From positions 1-12,972 of the forward strand of contig DASXSF010000152.1 of assembly GCA_036506155.1 (NCBI GenBank): 12,972 nt of DNA, written 5' to 3'. The position numbers were made by a program, and so were the translations under genes. The stretch is from DASXRA01 sp036506155. Its GTDB lineage: Bacteria; Actinomycetota; Actinomycetes; Mycobacteriales; Jatrophihabitantaceae. The notes below the pieces were generated by a model. That model made no database searches, was not told where the DNA came from, and was given only the letters and a program-made list of their open reading frames with translations. How positions within the stretch are numbered: the first letter of the stretch is position 1; every line of letters begins with the position of its first letter. Below are positions 6,532 to 12,972 of this stretch, one piece after another.

Positions 6532-8745
6532 ATGTCCCATTTTCTGCATCGCCTTGCCCTTCTCGCGTTCCGGCGCCGACGACTCGTGCTCGCGGCCTGG
6601 CTGGTAGCGGCAATTGCAGCCATCGCCATCGCCCAGATGTCCGGCGGGAAGACGAACGACAACTTCACCATTCCCGGCACCGAGGCGCAGCACGCGTCGG
6701 ATGTGCTGTCCGCCAAGCTGCCCGCGTTCAGCGGCGGGCAGACCACGATCGTGTTTGCCACCACGAACGGCAGCGGCAAGGTCACCGATCCCGCCAAGAA
6801 GGCGGCGATCGAGACGGCCACGGCCAAGCTCAAGACGGTGCCGCAGATCTCCACGGTCGTGGATCCGTATCAGGGCAGGCTGGTGTCGCAGAGCGGGAAG
6901 GTCGCGCTCGAGCGGGTGCAATGGTCGGCCAAGGCGGCCGACGTCAGAGGTGTCAACCTCGACGCAGTCAAGAAGGCGGTGAAACCGGCACAAGCCGCAG
7001 GCGTGCAGGTCGAGTACAACGGCAGCGTCTACCCGGGCTGGAATCGGCAGGTCTCCGAGGCACCCGAGCTGGTCGGCCTGATCGTCGCGTTCGTCATCCT
7101 GATGATCACGTTCGGCGCGTTCGCCGCCGCGGGCATGCCGATTCTCGGCGCGATCATTGGCGTGGTCACCACGTTGATGGGTATCACCGCTGTCGCGTCG
7201 CTGATGTCGATCGCATCGGCGTCCACGACCGTGGCACTGATGCTCGGGCTGTCCTGCGGCATCGACTACGGCCTGTTCATCCTGTCCCGCCACCGCACGA
7301 ACCTGCTCAACGGGATGACTCCAGAAGAGTCCGTGCCGCTGGCCATGGGAACGGCCGGCAGCTCGGTGGTCTTCGCCGCCCTGACGGTGATCATCGCACT
7401 GTGCGGCCTGACCGTAGTAGGCATCCCGTTCCTAACCGTCATGGGCCTGTCGGCTGCGGCATCGGTCGCCATCGCGCTCTTGATCGCGCTGACCTTGCTG
7501 CCGGCGCTGCTCGGTTTCGCCGGTACGAAGGTCGCGAAGTTCGCCCGGCTGCCGCTGCTCGGCGGCCGCGCCGAGCGGGCCGCCCGCCGCGCCGCCGCCG
7601 ACCCGGACAGCGCCGCTGGCGCCCACTGGGCCAGGTTCGTCGTGCGGGCCCGGGTTCCGGTGCTCATTGGCGGGATCGCGTTGCTCGGCGTGCTCGCGAT
7701 CCCGGCGACCAAGATGCACCTCGGCCTGCCCAGCGGAGCGTCCCAGGCCAAGGACAACACCCAACGCAAGGCCTATGACCTGACGACCGAGGGCTTCGGC
7801 GCCGGCTTCAACGGCGCGCTGCTGATCACTGTGCAGGATGTCGCCGGCCCCGCCGACCCCCAACAGGTCGCGGCGAAACTGCGGACGGAGCCGGACGTCG
7901 CGCAGGTGACCCCACTGGCCACACAGAACGGGGTCTCGCTGGTCCGGCTGATCCCGAAGTCCGGTCCGAACGACCAGGCCACCGCCGATCTGGTGCACAA
8001 GCTGCGCCACGACCGGGCCGCGATCGAGGGCACGACCGGCACGCACATACTGGTCGGTGGCACGACCGCGTCCAACATCGACGTCTCCGCCAAGCTGTCC
8101 GCCGCGTTGCCGATATTCCTGGTCGTCGTCGTCGGCCTGGCGTTCGTCCTGCTGACGTTTGCGTTCCGCACGATCCTGGTCCCGCTCAAGTCGATCCTGG
8201 GCTTCCTGCTCTCGATGGCCGCCGCGCTCGGCGCGACGGTCGCACTGTTCCAGTGGGGCTGGGGCGAGCGACTCTTCGGCATCACTCCGGCCGAAACGAT
8301 CAGCTTCCTGCCGATCATCATGCTGGCGATCATCTTCGGCCTGTCCAGCGACTACGAGGTATTCGTGGTCTCCCGGATCAAGGAGGAATACACCAGTAAC
8401 GGCGAAGCCCGCCGCGCCGTGCAACGCGGCACCGGGCTCTCAGCCCGCGTCGTCACCGCCGCCGCGCTCATCATGTTCTCCATCTTCGTCGCGTTCATGT
8501 TCACCGACGACCCGACGATCAAGGCGATCGGCTTCAGCTTCGCCGCCGGTGTATTCCTCGACGCGTTCGTGGTACGGCTCACGCTGGTGCCGGCCGTCAT
8601 GGCGATCGTCGGCTCGAAGATCTGGTACCACCCACGCTGGTTCGCCAGGTACGTCCCCGACCCCGACATCGAGGGGCAGCGGCTCGCGCGGGTCCACCCC
8701 AGGACAGAGCTCGCCGTCGCCGCGGTGGCAGCAGAGCAGGGATAA
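6532..8745 (+). CDS. MMPL/RND-family transporter
   Basis: This encodes a 737-residue inner-membrane exporter of the MmpL/ActII-3-like RND class, which uses the proton gradient to move lipids, antibiotics or drugs. The duplicated layout is clear. An N-terminal membrane segment (about 18-40) leads into an extracytoplasmic domain (NDNFTIPGTEAQHASDVLSA...). A membrane bundle follows, with SCGIDYGLFILSRHR (Asp245-Tyr246). A second extracytoplasmic domain (SGASQAKDN...) leads to a second bundle with SSDYEVFVVSRIKEEY (Asp607-Tyr608). The paired Asp-Tyr motifs are the proton-relay signature. ATG 6532 has GGAG at 6520-6523; the frame opens 11 codons earlier at 6499 without a better site. Repression by the divergent TetR protein is likely. 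The substrate is unknown. Confidence 0.93.
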   Translation: MSHFLHRLALLAFRRRRLVLAAWLVAAIAAIAIAQMSGGKTNDNFTIPGTEAQHASDVLSAKLPAFSGGQTTIVFATTNGSGKVTDPAKKAAIETATAKLKTVPQISTVVDPYQGRLVSQSGKVALERVQWSAKAADVRGVNLDAVKKAVKPAQAAGVQVEYNGSVYPGWNRQVSEAPELVGLIVAFVILMITFGAFAAAGMPILGAIIGVVTTLMGITAVASLMSIASASTTVALMLGLSCGIDYGLFILSRHRTNLLNGMTPEESVPLAMGTAGSSVVFAALTVIIALCGLTVVGIPFLTVMGLSAAASVAIALLIALTLLPALLGFAGTKVAKFARLPLLGGRAERAARRAAADPDSAAGAHWARFVVRARVPVLIGGIALLGVLAIPATKMHLGLPSGASQAKDNTQRKAYDLTTEGFGAGFNGALLITVQDVAGPADPQQVAAKLRTEPDVAQVTPLATQNGVSLVRLIPKSGPNDQATADLVHKLRHDRAAIEGTTGTHILVGGTTASNIDVSAKLSAALPIFLVVVVGLAFVLLTFAFRTILVPLKSILGFLLSMAAALGATVALFQWGWGERLFGITPAETISFLPIIMLAIIFGLSSDYEVFVVSRIKEEYTSNGEARRAVQRGTGLSARVVTAAALIMFSIFVAFMFTDDPTIKAIGFSFAAGVFLDAFVVRLTLVPAVMAIVGSKIWYHPRWFARYVPDPDIEGQRLARVHPRTELAVAAVAAEQG

Positions 8746-8780
8746 CAGAATCCGCGGCATGAGTCCTGCCCTGCCAGGCG

Positions 8781-8811
8781 CCGGCGAGCTGCGACTGGCG
8801 CTGCTCGCCGG
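8781..8811 (+). terminator. Hairpin terminator after the MMPL gene
   Basis: ccggcgagc (8781-8789) pairs perfectly with gctcgccgg (8803-8811) across a 13-base loop, starting 36 bases past the MMPL stop. There is no T-tract, as often in high-GC actinobacteria. The position suits a terminator that also shields the oppositely oriented GNAT remnant. Confidence 0.5.
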
Positions 8812-8850
8812 ACCCCGATTAGTGCGGCTCAACCCGTGATCTTGGCTCAG

Positions 8851-8907
8851 GTCCCGGTATTGGTCACATACCTCTGGGAGTTGCTGGAAACCGGCTGACT
8901 TGTACGT
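8851..8907. repeat. Dispersed repeat copy B (57 bp; partner 4112-4171)
   Basis: This is the second copy of the GNAT C-terminal coding segment, in the same orientation as copy A. It lacks one codon (a Gln in QQQ) relative to copy A. The two copies are about 4.7 kb apart. Outside this core the flanks do not match. Confidence 0.75.
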
Positions 8908-9030
8908 GGCGACGGCGCCGACATCGACGCTCCGCTCCGGGGTGCAGACGATCGCGCTCGACGAGCCCAGGTCCTGGAGTGCGTGCGCTGCGGCGACGGT
9001 GATCGCCTTGGCGTAGCCGTGACCGCACAA
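8851..9030 (-). pseudogene. GNAT acetyltransferase, C-terminal remnant B
   Basis: The minus strand reads CGHGYAKAITVAAAHALQDL, then SSAIVCTPERSVDVGAVATY and KSAGFQQLPEVCDQYRD. GHGYAKA is a degenerate acetyl-CoA pyrophosphate-binding loop (usually Q/R-x-x-G-x-G/A), and the rest is the standard last strands of a GNAT N-acetyltransferase. A TAA lies directly before TTG 9030-9028, so the N-terminal two thirds are absent. The frame runs on past 8851 without a family-like end. The fragment sits between the exporter's terminator and the next gene. It is the longer of two paralogous scraps in the window and is not expected to be functional. Confidence 0.65.
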
Positions 9031-9053
9031 TTACCCGGTCGGGAAAACTTGCC

Positions 9054-9635
9054 TTGTTACTCTCGACGTCCGCGTCGCTACGGGACGACGATGTTCACGT
9101 GGGGAGGCAGCAACGTCGATTTCCGCACCTGGAAAGGTGGCAAACAGTAATCGCGGCGATAATCGGAGCGGTAGGCGCAATAGCCGCGGTAGTCATTCCG
9201 ATCGCGATCAACAACAACGCGAGCCCAGGCACGCACTCGAACACGGCGAGCAGCGACTCGAGTGATCCAGGCAACCGTCTCGCGATTGATAGCATCTCGT
9301 TTGGTGGGGTACCCCCAAACGTCCGGATTGATGTGCAGGGTACTTATCAGAAGCAATCCGGTGATGGGTACTTATTTGCCATGGCGAAACGGGCGAACCG
9401 AACCCCGTCCGTGTGGCTCGTATCCGATCCAGTCGTGCCAAACAAAAAGGGGCACTGGATAGCGCATATCTTGATCGGCAATAGCAGCCCGCCGATGACG
9501 GTACTTGCGGTACTCGCGGGTGGTTGTCCGCCCGACGTGCTGTGTGGGCCGTCGCTTCAGGCGGTGGCGCAAGACCTTCAGGCGGGCGGGCCAGACCGAG
9601 CTGACTACTCGACCCAGCCGGTAACCGCGCAATAG
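9054..9635 (+). CDS. Membrane-anchored protein of unknown function
   Basis: This encodes a 193-residue protein I do not recognise by name. A charged N-terminus ending LERWQ is followed by one hydrophobic segment (31-52, TVIAAIIGAVGAIAAVVIPI). Next comes a Ser/Asn/Gly-rich linker (53-74) and a beta-rich domain (75-165) with LAIDSISFGGVPPNVRIDVQ, WLVSDPVVPNKKGHWIAHIL and TVLAVLAGG. Cys158 and Cys164 could form a disulfide. The expected topology is inside-out, with the C-terminal domain outside the cell. 'RWQTVIAAIIGA' anchors are common in actinobacterial hypothetical proteins. The TTG 9054 start is weakly supported (GGGAA about 10 bases upstream), and a shorter start at the in-frame GTG about 15 codons later is possible. 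Codon use is less GC-biased than in its neighbours, which may hint at transfer. Confidence 0.6.
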   Translation: MLLSTSASLRDDDVHVGRQQRRFPHLERWQTVIAAIIGAVGAIAAVVIPIAINNNASPGTHSNTASSDSSDPGNRLAIDSISFGGVPPNVRIDVQGTYQKQSGDGYLFAMAKRANRTPSVWLVSDPVVPNKKGHWIAHILIGNSSPPMTVLAVLAGGCPPDVLCGPSLQAVAQDLQAGGPDRADYSTQPVTAQ

Positions 9636-9806
9636 CGCGGATCGCCGTTCACCGCGGGGCCTCGATCCCCACCCTCGCCTGGCTGCCGTGGTGAGCACGA
9701 CCGCCGGGCCGCGCCTGCACGGGCACCCGCACCGCAGGACGCTTGCTCGATCGTTGCGACTTCTACGCTCTGCATATGTGGACCCGGCGACAGGAGGAAA
9801 CGACCA

Positions 9807-10712
9807 GTGATTCCGCACCGGATCCGAGCGGTGTTCGAGCAAATCGATGAACGATTCCGCGGCGTGGCCGGCGACGAGTACGTCGCGGTGCACTACGACG
9901 AGGGGCGTTGGCTGGAAGGACCCGCGTACTCGCCCGCGTGGCGCAGCCTGCTGTTCAGCGACATCCCGAACGATCGCGTGCTGCGCTTCGACGAGACCAC
10001 CGGCGCGGTCGGTGTGTGGCGGCAGCCGGCCGGCTACGCCAACGGCCGCACGATCGACCGGCAGGGCCGGGTGATCTCGTGCGAGCAGGGAACCCGGGCG
10101 ATCACCCGGACCGAGTTCGACGGCACGGTCACGGTCCTGGCCGACCGGTGGGACGGCCGGCGGTTCAACAGCCCCAACGACGTCGTCGTGCGGGCCGACG
10201 GCACAGTGTGGTTCACCGATCCGAGCTACGGCATCGACAGCGACTACGAAGGCGTTCGCGCGCCCAGCGAGACCGACGGCTGCCACGTCTACCGCGTCGA
10301 CCCGGACGGGACAGTCGCACGGGTCGCCGACGACTTCGAGCGTCCGAACGGGCTGGCATTCTCCGCCGACGAGCGCCAGCTCTATATCGTCGACACGCGC
10401 CGCAAGCACCTGCGCCGGTTCGACGTCGAGGCAAACCGGCTCAGTGGCGGCGAGGTACTAGCCGAGTGCGAGGCCGGCAGCTTCGACGGCATCCGGATCG
10501 ACCACCAGGGCCGGATCTGGGCCGCCACGCACGACGGTCTGCACTGTCTCGACCCGGCCGACGGTGCCTTGCTCGGCAAGCTGCGACTACCCGAAATCTG
10601 CGCCAACCTCACCTTCGGCGGGCCAAAGGGCAACATCCTCTATGTCACCGCCAGCAACACGCTGTTCTCGATCATGACCAACTGCACGGGCGCCAGCTAC
10701 CCGACCGCATGA
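9807..10712 (+). CDS. SMP-30/gluconolactonase-family hydrolase
   Basis: This encodes a 301-residue six-bladed beta-propeller of the SMP-30/gluconolactonase/LRE family. These cytosolic metal-dependent lactonases open sugar lactones such as gluconolactone to the acid. The candidate metal and active-site residues fall in the expected motifs: Glu37 in WLEGPAY, Asn124 in FNSPNDVV, Asn181 in ERPNGLAFS and Asp227 in SFDGIRID. Blade-type repeats such as DGTVWFTDPSYG, VYRVDPDG, LYIVDT and GRIWAATHDG are spread along the chain. The start is GTG 9807 with AGGAGG at 9793-9798, 8 bases upstream. Substrate is not decidable from sequence. The sulfatase gene follows in the same direction after 243 bp, so co-expression is possible but not shown. 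Confidence 0.92.
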   Translation: MIPHRIRAVFEQIDERFRGVAGDEYVAVHYDEGRWLEGPAYSPAWRSLLFSDIPNDRVLRFDETTGAVGVWRQPAGYANGRTIDRQGRVISCEQGTRAITRTEFDGTVTVLADRWDGRRFNSPNDVVVRADGTVWFTDPSYGIDSDYEGVRAPSETDGCHVYRVDPDGTVARVADDFERPNGLAFSADERQLYIVDTRRKHLRRFDVEANRLSGGEVLAECEAGSFDGIRIDHQGRIWAATHDGLHCLDPADGALLGKLRLPEICANLTFGGPKGNILYVTASNTLFSIMTNCTGASYPTA

Positions 10713-10955
10713 CCCCGTCCGCCGCGGCAGCAGCGCGGTGTGCTGTGGCGGCCCGCGGATGACGGTGCGCGATGTCGTTCAGTCTGACCTGCGGAGCTCC
10801 GACCAATGATCGCTTCACGCCGATGTCCGGTCGCGTCACTGTGGTTCGGTGTCACCTGTTGGATCGATGTTGTCGCGTTCGTACGGCGGGGTGATTGCGC
10901 CTCAGCTCGGTGGGGACAGACTTGATTCTCGCGAACGTGGACCTGGGAGCGGGCG

Positions 10956-12320
10956 ATGGCCGATCAGCCGAATGTGGTGTTCTTTCATGTGGACAATCTC
11001 GGCTTCGGTGAGCTGAGTTGTTATGCCGGGGGTCCGTTCCGCGGCGCCATGACGAGTCGGATCGATGCGTTCGCCGGGGACGGGATGCGGTTGACGAACT
11101 ACTGCCCGGAGTCGCAGTGCACGCCGACTCGCTCGGCGCTGTTGACCGGGCGGCACGCGATCCGCACCGGTACGCACAGTGTCCCGATCGGTGCTGCGGG
11201 CGGGTGGGGCCTGGTGGCGTGGGAGCGAACGCTCAGTGATCTGCTGTCCGAGAGCGGGTATGCCTGCGCGGCGTACGGGAAGTGGCATGTGGGTGAGGGG
11301 GCAGGCCGCTGGCCTACCGATCACGGATTCGCGGAGTGGTACGGGCCGCCGCGCACCTACGACGAGGCGCTGTGGCCCACCGACCCGTGGTATGACCCGC
11401 AGCGCGATCCGGTGTCGCGGATGGTCCAGATCCGCCATGGTGACTCCGACGTCACCGAAGGCGAGCAACTCACTCTGGAAGTTCGCAGAGACTGCGACCG
11501 GGAGTACCTGCGTCGAGCCGAGCCGTTCATCCGGGCGAACGCTGGTGCGGACACGCCGTTCTTCGTGTACTTCAACCACTCGCTGATGCACATGCCGGTC
11601 ATTCCACGCGCGGACTTCAAAGGCCGCAGCGCGCATGGAGACTGGGCCGACAGCCTGCTCGAACTCGACGCCGACTTCGGCACCCTGCTCGACCTCCTCG
11701 ACGAACTCGGTGTCGCCGACAACACTCTGGTGATCTTCGCTGGCGACAACGGTCCCGAGGACGTGCTGCTCTGGCGCGGAACCCCCGGCTACTGGGAGGG
11801 CTCCTACTTCGCCGGCGGGGAAGGCAACCTACGCACCCCGTGCATCATCCGCTTGCCCGGCCACGTGCCCCCGGGGCGCAACAGCGACAGCATCATGCAC
11901 GTCACCGACTGGTTCACCACGATCCTGCACGCCGCCGGGCTCAACGAGCCGACCGACCGGGTCATCGACGGCGTGGATCAACTTGACTGGCTCACCGGCG
12001 CCGCCGACGCCTCCGCGAGGGACGGCTACATCTATTGGATGGGTCCGCAGATGTACGGGGTGAAATGGCGAAACTTCAAGCTCGTCCTGGTCGCGCAGAA
12101 GTACATGCAGGACGCCGCTGACAAGGTGCCCACCCCACGGCTGATCAACCTGACCACCGACCCGCAGGAACGCGAGCCGGTCGCCCTGCCGCACCTGCAC
12201 ACCTGGGTCGCCACCCACTGCACCCGCCGCATCGGCCAATTCGAAGCGAGCCTCCACCGCGAACCACCAATACCCGTCGGCGCACCCCTCGACCACATCC
12301 CCCACGCAGCGGAGGACTAA
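10956..12320 (+). CDS. Formylglycine-dependent sulfatase (arylsulfatase type)
   Basis: This encodes a 454-residue alkaline-phosphatase-superfamily sulfatase that hydrolyses sulfate esters. The core C-x-P-x-R motif is CTPTR, with Cys55 the residue converted to formylglycine, followed by SALLTGRH. Metal and substrate residues are Asp13 with Asn14 (HVDNLGFGE, where the family usually has DD), Lys109/His111 (GKWHVG), His208 and His212 (FNHSLMHMP), and Asp264-Asn265 (FAGDNGPE). There is no signal peptide, so it is probably cytoplasmic. ATG 10956 has GGGAG about 6 bases upstream. A formylglycine-generating enzyme is needed for activity and is not in the window. The Asp-to-Asn change at position 14 may alter calcium binding. 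The physiological substrate is unknown. Confidence 0.9.
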   Translation: MADQPNVVFFHVDNLGFGELSCYAGGPFRGAMTSRIDAFAGDGMRLTNYCPESQCTPTRSALLTGRHAIRTGTHSVPIGAAGGWGLVAWERTLSDLLSESGYACAAYGKWHVGEGAGRWPTDHGFAEWYGPPRTYDEALWPTDPWYDPQRDPVSRMVQIRHGDSDVTEGEQLTLEVRRDCDREYLRRAEPFIRANAGADTPFFVYFNHSLMHMPVIPRADFKGRSAHGDWADSLLELDADFGTLLDLLDELGVADNTLVIFAGDNGPEDVLLWRGTPGYWEGSYFAGGEGNLRTPCIIRLPGHVPPGRNSDSIMHVTDWFTTILHAAGLNEPTDRVIDGVDQLDWLTGAADASARDGYIYWMGPQMYGVKWRNFKLVLVAQKYMQDAADKVPTPRLINLTTDPQEREPVALPHLHTWVATHCTRRIGQFEASLHREPPIPVGAPLDHIPHAAED

Positions 12321-12331
12321 AACCGACCGCC

Positions 12332-12568
12332 GTGGCAAGGGACCCAACCATCGGCATGTGCCGCCGCGAGCCCGCGATCCTGGACCGATTAGCGGATGGA
12401 TCGGTTGATCTTGTCTCGGCTGGCTGGTCGGCTCGTGACACGATCCAGCCCGAATTCTCGAGGCTCATCAAGCCGGAGCCCAACGACCTGCCATACGAGC
12501 TCCTCGCCGTCTGGCGGCTCAAGGTGCTGCCGTGGCTGGACGGATTTCATATCGCTTCGAGCCGCTGA
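12332..12568 (+). CDS. Doubtful small ORF
   Basis: This could encode a 78-residue protein (GTG 12332, or ATG 12356) ending LPYELLAVWRLKVLPWLDGF and a few more residues. It has no ribosome-binding site I can see, no recognised domain and only moderate GC bias at third positions. It may be a short real gene, the end of a degraded one, or noise. It begins 12 bases after the sulfatase stop and ends 8 bases before a long palindrome, a spacing that would fit the last cistron before a terminator. Confidence 0.3.
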   Translation: MARDPTIGMCRREPAILDRLADGSVDLVSAGWSARDTIQPEFSRLIKPEPNDLPYELLAVWRLKVLPWLDGFHIASSR

Positions 12569-12575
12569 ACCACGG

Positions 12576-12608
12576 CGGTCCTTACTACGTGCTACGTAGT
12601 AAGGACCG
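12576..12608. promoter_or_regulatory. Long perfect inverted repeat (15-bp arms, 3-base loop)
   Basis: The arms 12576-12590 and 12594-12608 are exact reverse complements around gct. As RNA this is a very stable hairpin, which could end transcription of the sulfatase region. As DNA the symmetrical ttactacgt / acgtagtaa core looks like a regulator operator placed about 90 bases before the secreted-protein gene. Sequence alone does not decide between the two roles. There is no T-tract after it. Confidence 0.6.
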
Positions 12609-12696
12609 GTCTAGCCGGTCGGCGGATGCTCTCACCGCGACGTGCCGGCGTGACTTTCGTGTCCAGACCCGCAGGGCTGACCGAAGGAGGATCACG

Positions 12697-12972
12697 GTGA
12701 GACGGACAACGAAATCGGCCGTCGCGCTCGTGGCCGCGGTGACAACAATGGCGGCGCTGGCGCTGGTGGCCGCGGTCCCGGCGTTAGCGAATTACCCGCC
12801 GCCGACCCTTCGCCTGCTGTGCACGGCAGCGGCCAATAACGGCACGCTAGAGAGCACCCCGCTCCCGCCCGTGTGCGTACTGCCCTCGGGGCAAACCACT
12901 GCGCCCAACAACTACTCAGCGACCATCGCGGTACGCAAGACTGGCGTTGCTGCCACCATCACCTCTGCGGTG
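12697..12972 (+). CDS. Secreted protein, N-terminal part (cut by window end)
   Basis: An open frame of 92 codons runs to the end of the window. GTG 12697 is preceded by AGGAGG (12685-12690) at 6 bases, an excellent ribosome-binding site. The N-terminus MRRTTKSAVALVAAVTTMAA continues LALVAAVPALA, giving a positively charged start, a hydrophobic core and an Ala-x-Ala site, so it is a Sec signal peptide with cleavage likely near residue 31-32 (ALA-NYPPP). The mature part is Pro/Thr/Ala-rich with two cysteines (LLCTAAANNG and PPVCVLPSG) that may pair. No family is recognised. A long palindrome lies about 90 bases upstream and may regulate it. Confidence 0.75.
   Translation, partial: MRRTTKSAVALVAAVTTMAALALVAAVPALANYPPPTLRLLCTAAANNGTLESTPLPPVCVLPSGQTTAPNNYSATIAVRKTGVAATITSAV

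Noticed and set aside
6409..7293. 294-codon minus-strand frame over the MMPL 5' region
   Set aside because: Its composition (His/Arg/Asp/Gln-rich) is that of an antisense shadow of a high-GC gene, and it would run through the operator region.
7432..8424. 330-codon minus-strand frame inside the MMPL gene
   Set aside because: It is an antisense shadow, with low-complexity Arg/Gln/Gly/Asp composition and no domain.
9029..9043. aattacc-c/g-ggtcgg shared with the IS110 left end (4185-4199)
   Set aside because: It matches at 13 of about 14 bases and lies exactly where GNAT remnant B is truncated, which is tempting as a second IS110 scar. However, the CT core and the gactaatga end sequence are absent, so chance is as likely.
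9372..10409. 345-codon minus-strand frame
   Set aside because: It overlaps the SMP-30 gene antisense and has no recognisable motif.
10713..10955. Possible terminator or promoter between the SMP-30 gene and the sulfatase gene
   Set aside because: Only imperfect stems (ccgcc...ggcgg with bulges) and a 10-bp cggagctccg palindrome are visible, and no convincing -35/-10 pair was found.
1..12972. CRISPR arrays, tRNA or rRNA genes
   Set aside because: No regularly spaced direct repeats, cloverleaf-like segments or rRNA core sequences were seen.

Overview
The window is high-GC DNA. GTG and TTG starts, G/C third positions and actinobacterial-type families (MmpL exporter, TetR repressor, IS110 and ISL3 elements, an Ig-like membrane protein) point to an actinomycete chromosome. 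Genus cannot be told from the sequence. It reads as accessory or plastic territory: four of the recognisable coding regions are remnants or broken, and two insertion-sequence families are present.

Layout. 1-134 is the right end of an ISL3-like element (transposase C-terminus plus a probable terminal repeat). It abuts a truncated, frameshifted gene for an Ig-like-repeat membrane protein (135-1040). 1074-3193 (minus) is a kynA-kynU pair (tryptophan 2,3-dioxygenase and kynureninase) with a 4-bp start/stop overlap. A kynurenine-formamidase-like hydrolase is divergent at 3307-4044. Together these three would convert tryptophan to anthranilate plus alanine through N-formylkynurenine and kynurenine. 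4055-4171 (minus) is the C-terminal scrap of a GNAT acetyltransferase, cut at the left end of an IS110 element (about 4173-5678). The IS110 transposase carries two compensating frameshifts. Its left non-coding end folds into a convincing bridge RNA whose guides can be matched to both element ends and both flanks.

5795-8745 is a divergent TetR repressor / MmpL exporter pair. The intergenic region holds an inverted-repeat operator array overlapping a promoter, a classic drug- or metabolite-export switch. A hairpin follows the exporter gene, then a second, paralogous GNAT C-terminal fragment (8851-9030, minus).

9054-9635 is a membrane-anchored protein of unknown function. 9807-10712 is an SMP-30/gluconolactonase-type enzyme, and 10956-12320 is a formylglycine-type sulfatase. 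12321-12696 holds a doubtful small ORF and a near-perfect long palindrome. The window ends inside a secreted-protein gene that starts at 12697.

The most interesting signal is the IS110 bridge RNA. Target-left, target-right, donor-left and donor-right guides can all be read by eye, which fixes the element ends at a CT core and predicts the site it inserted into.
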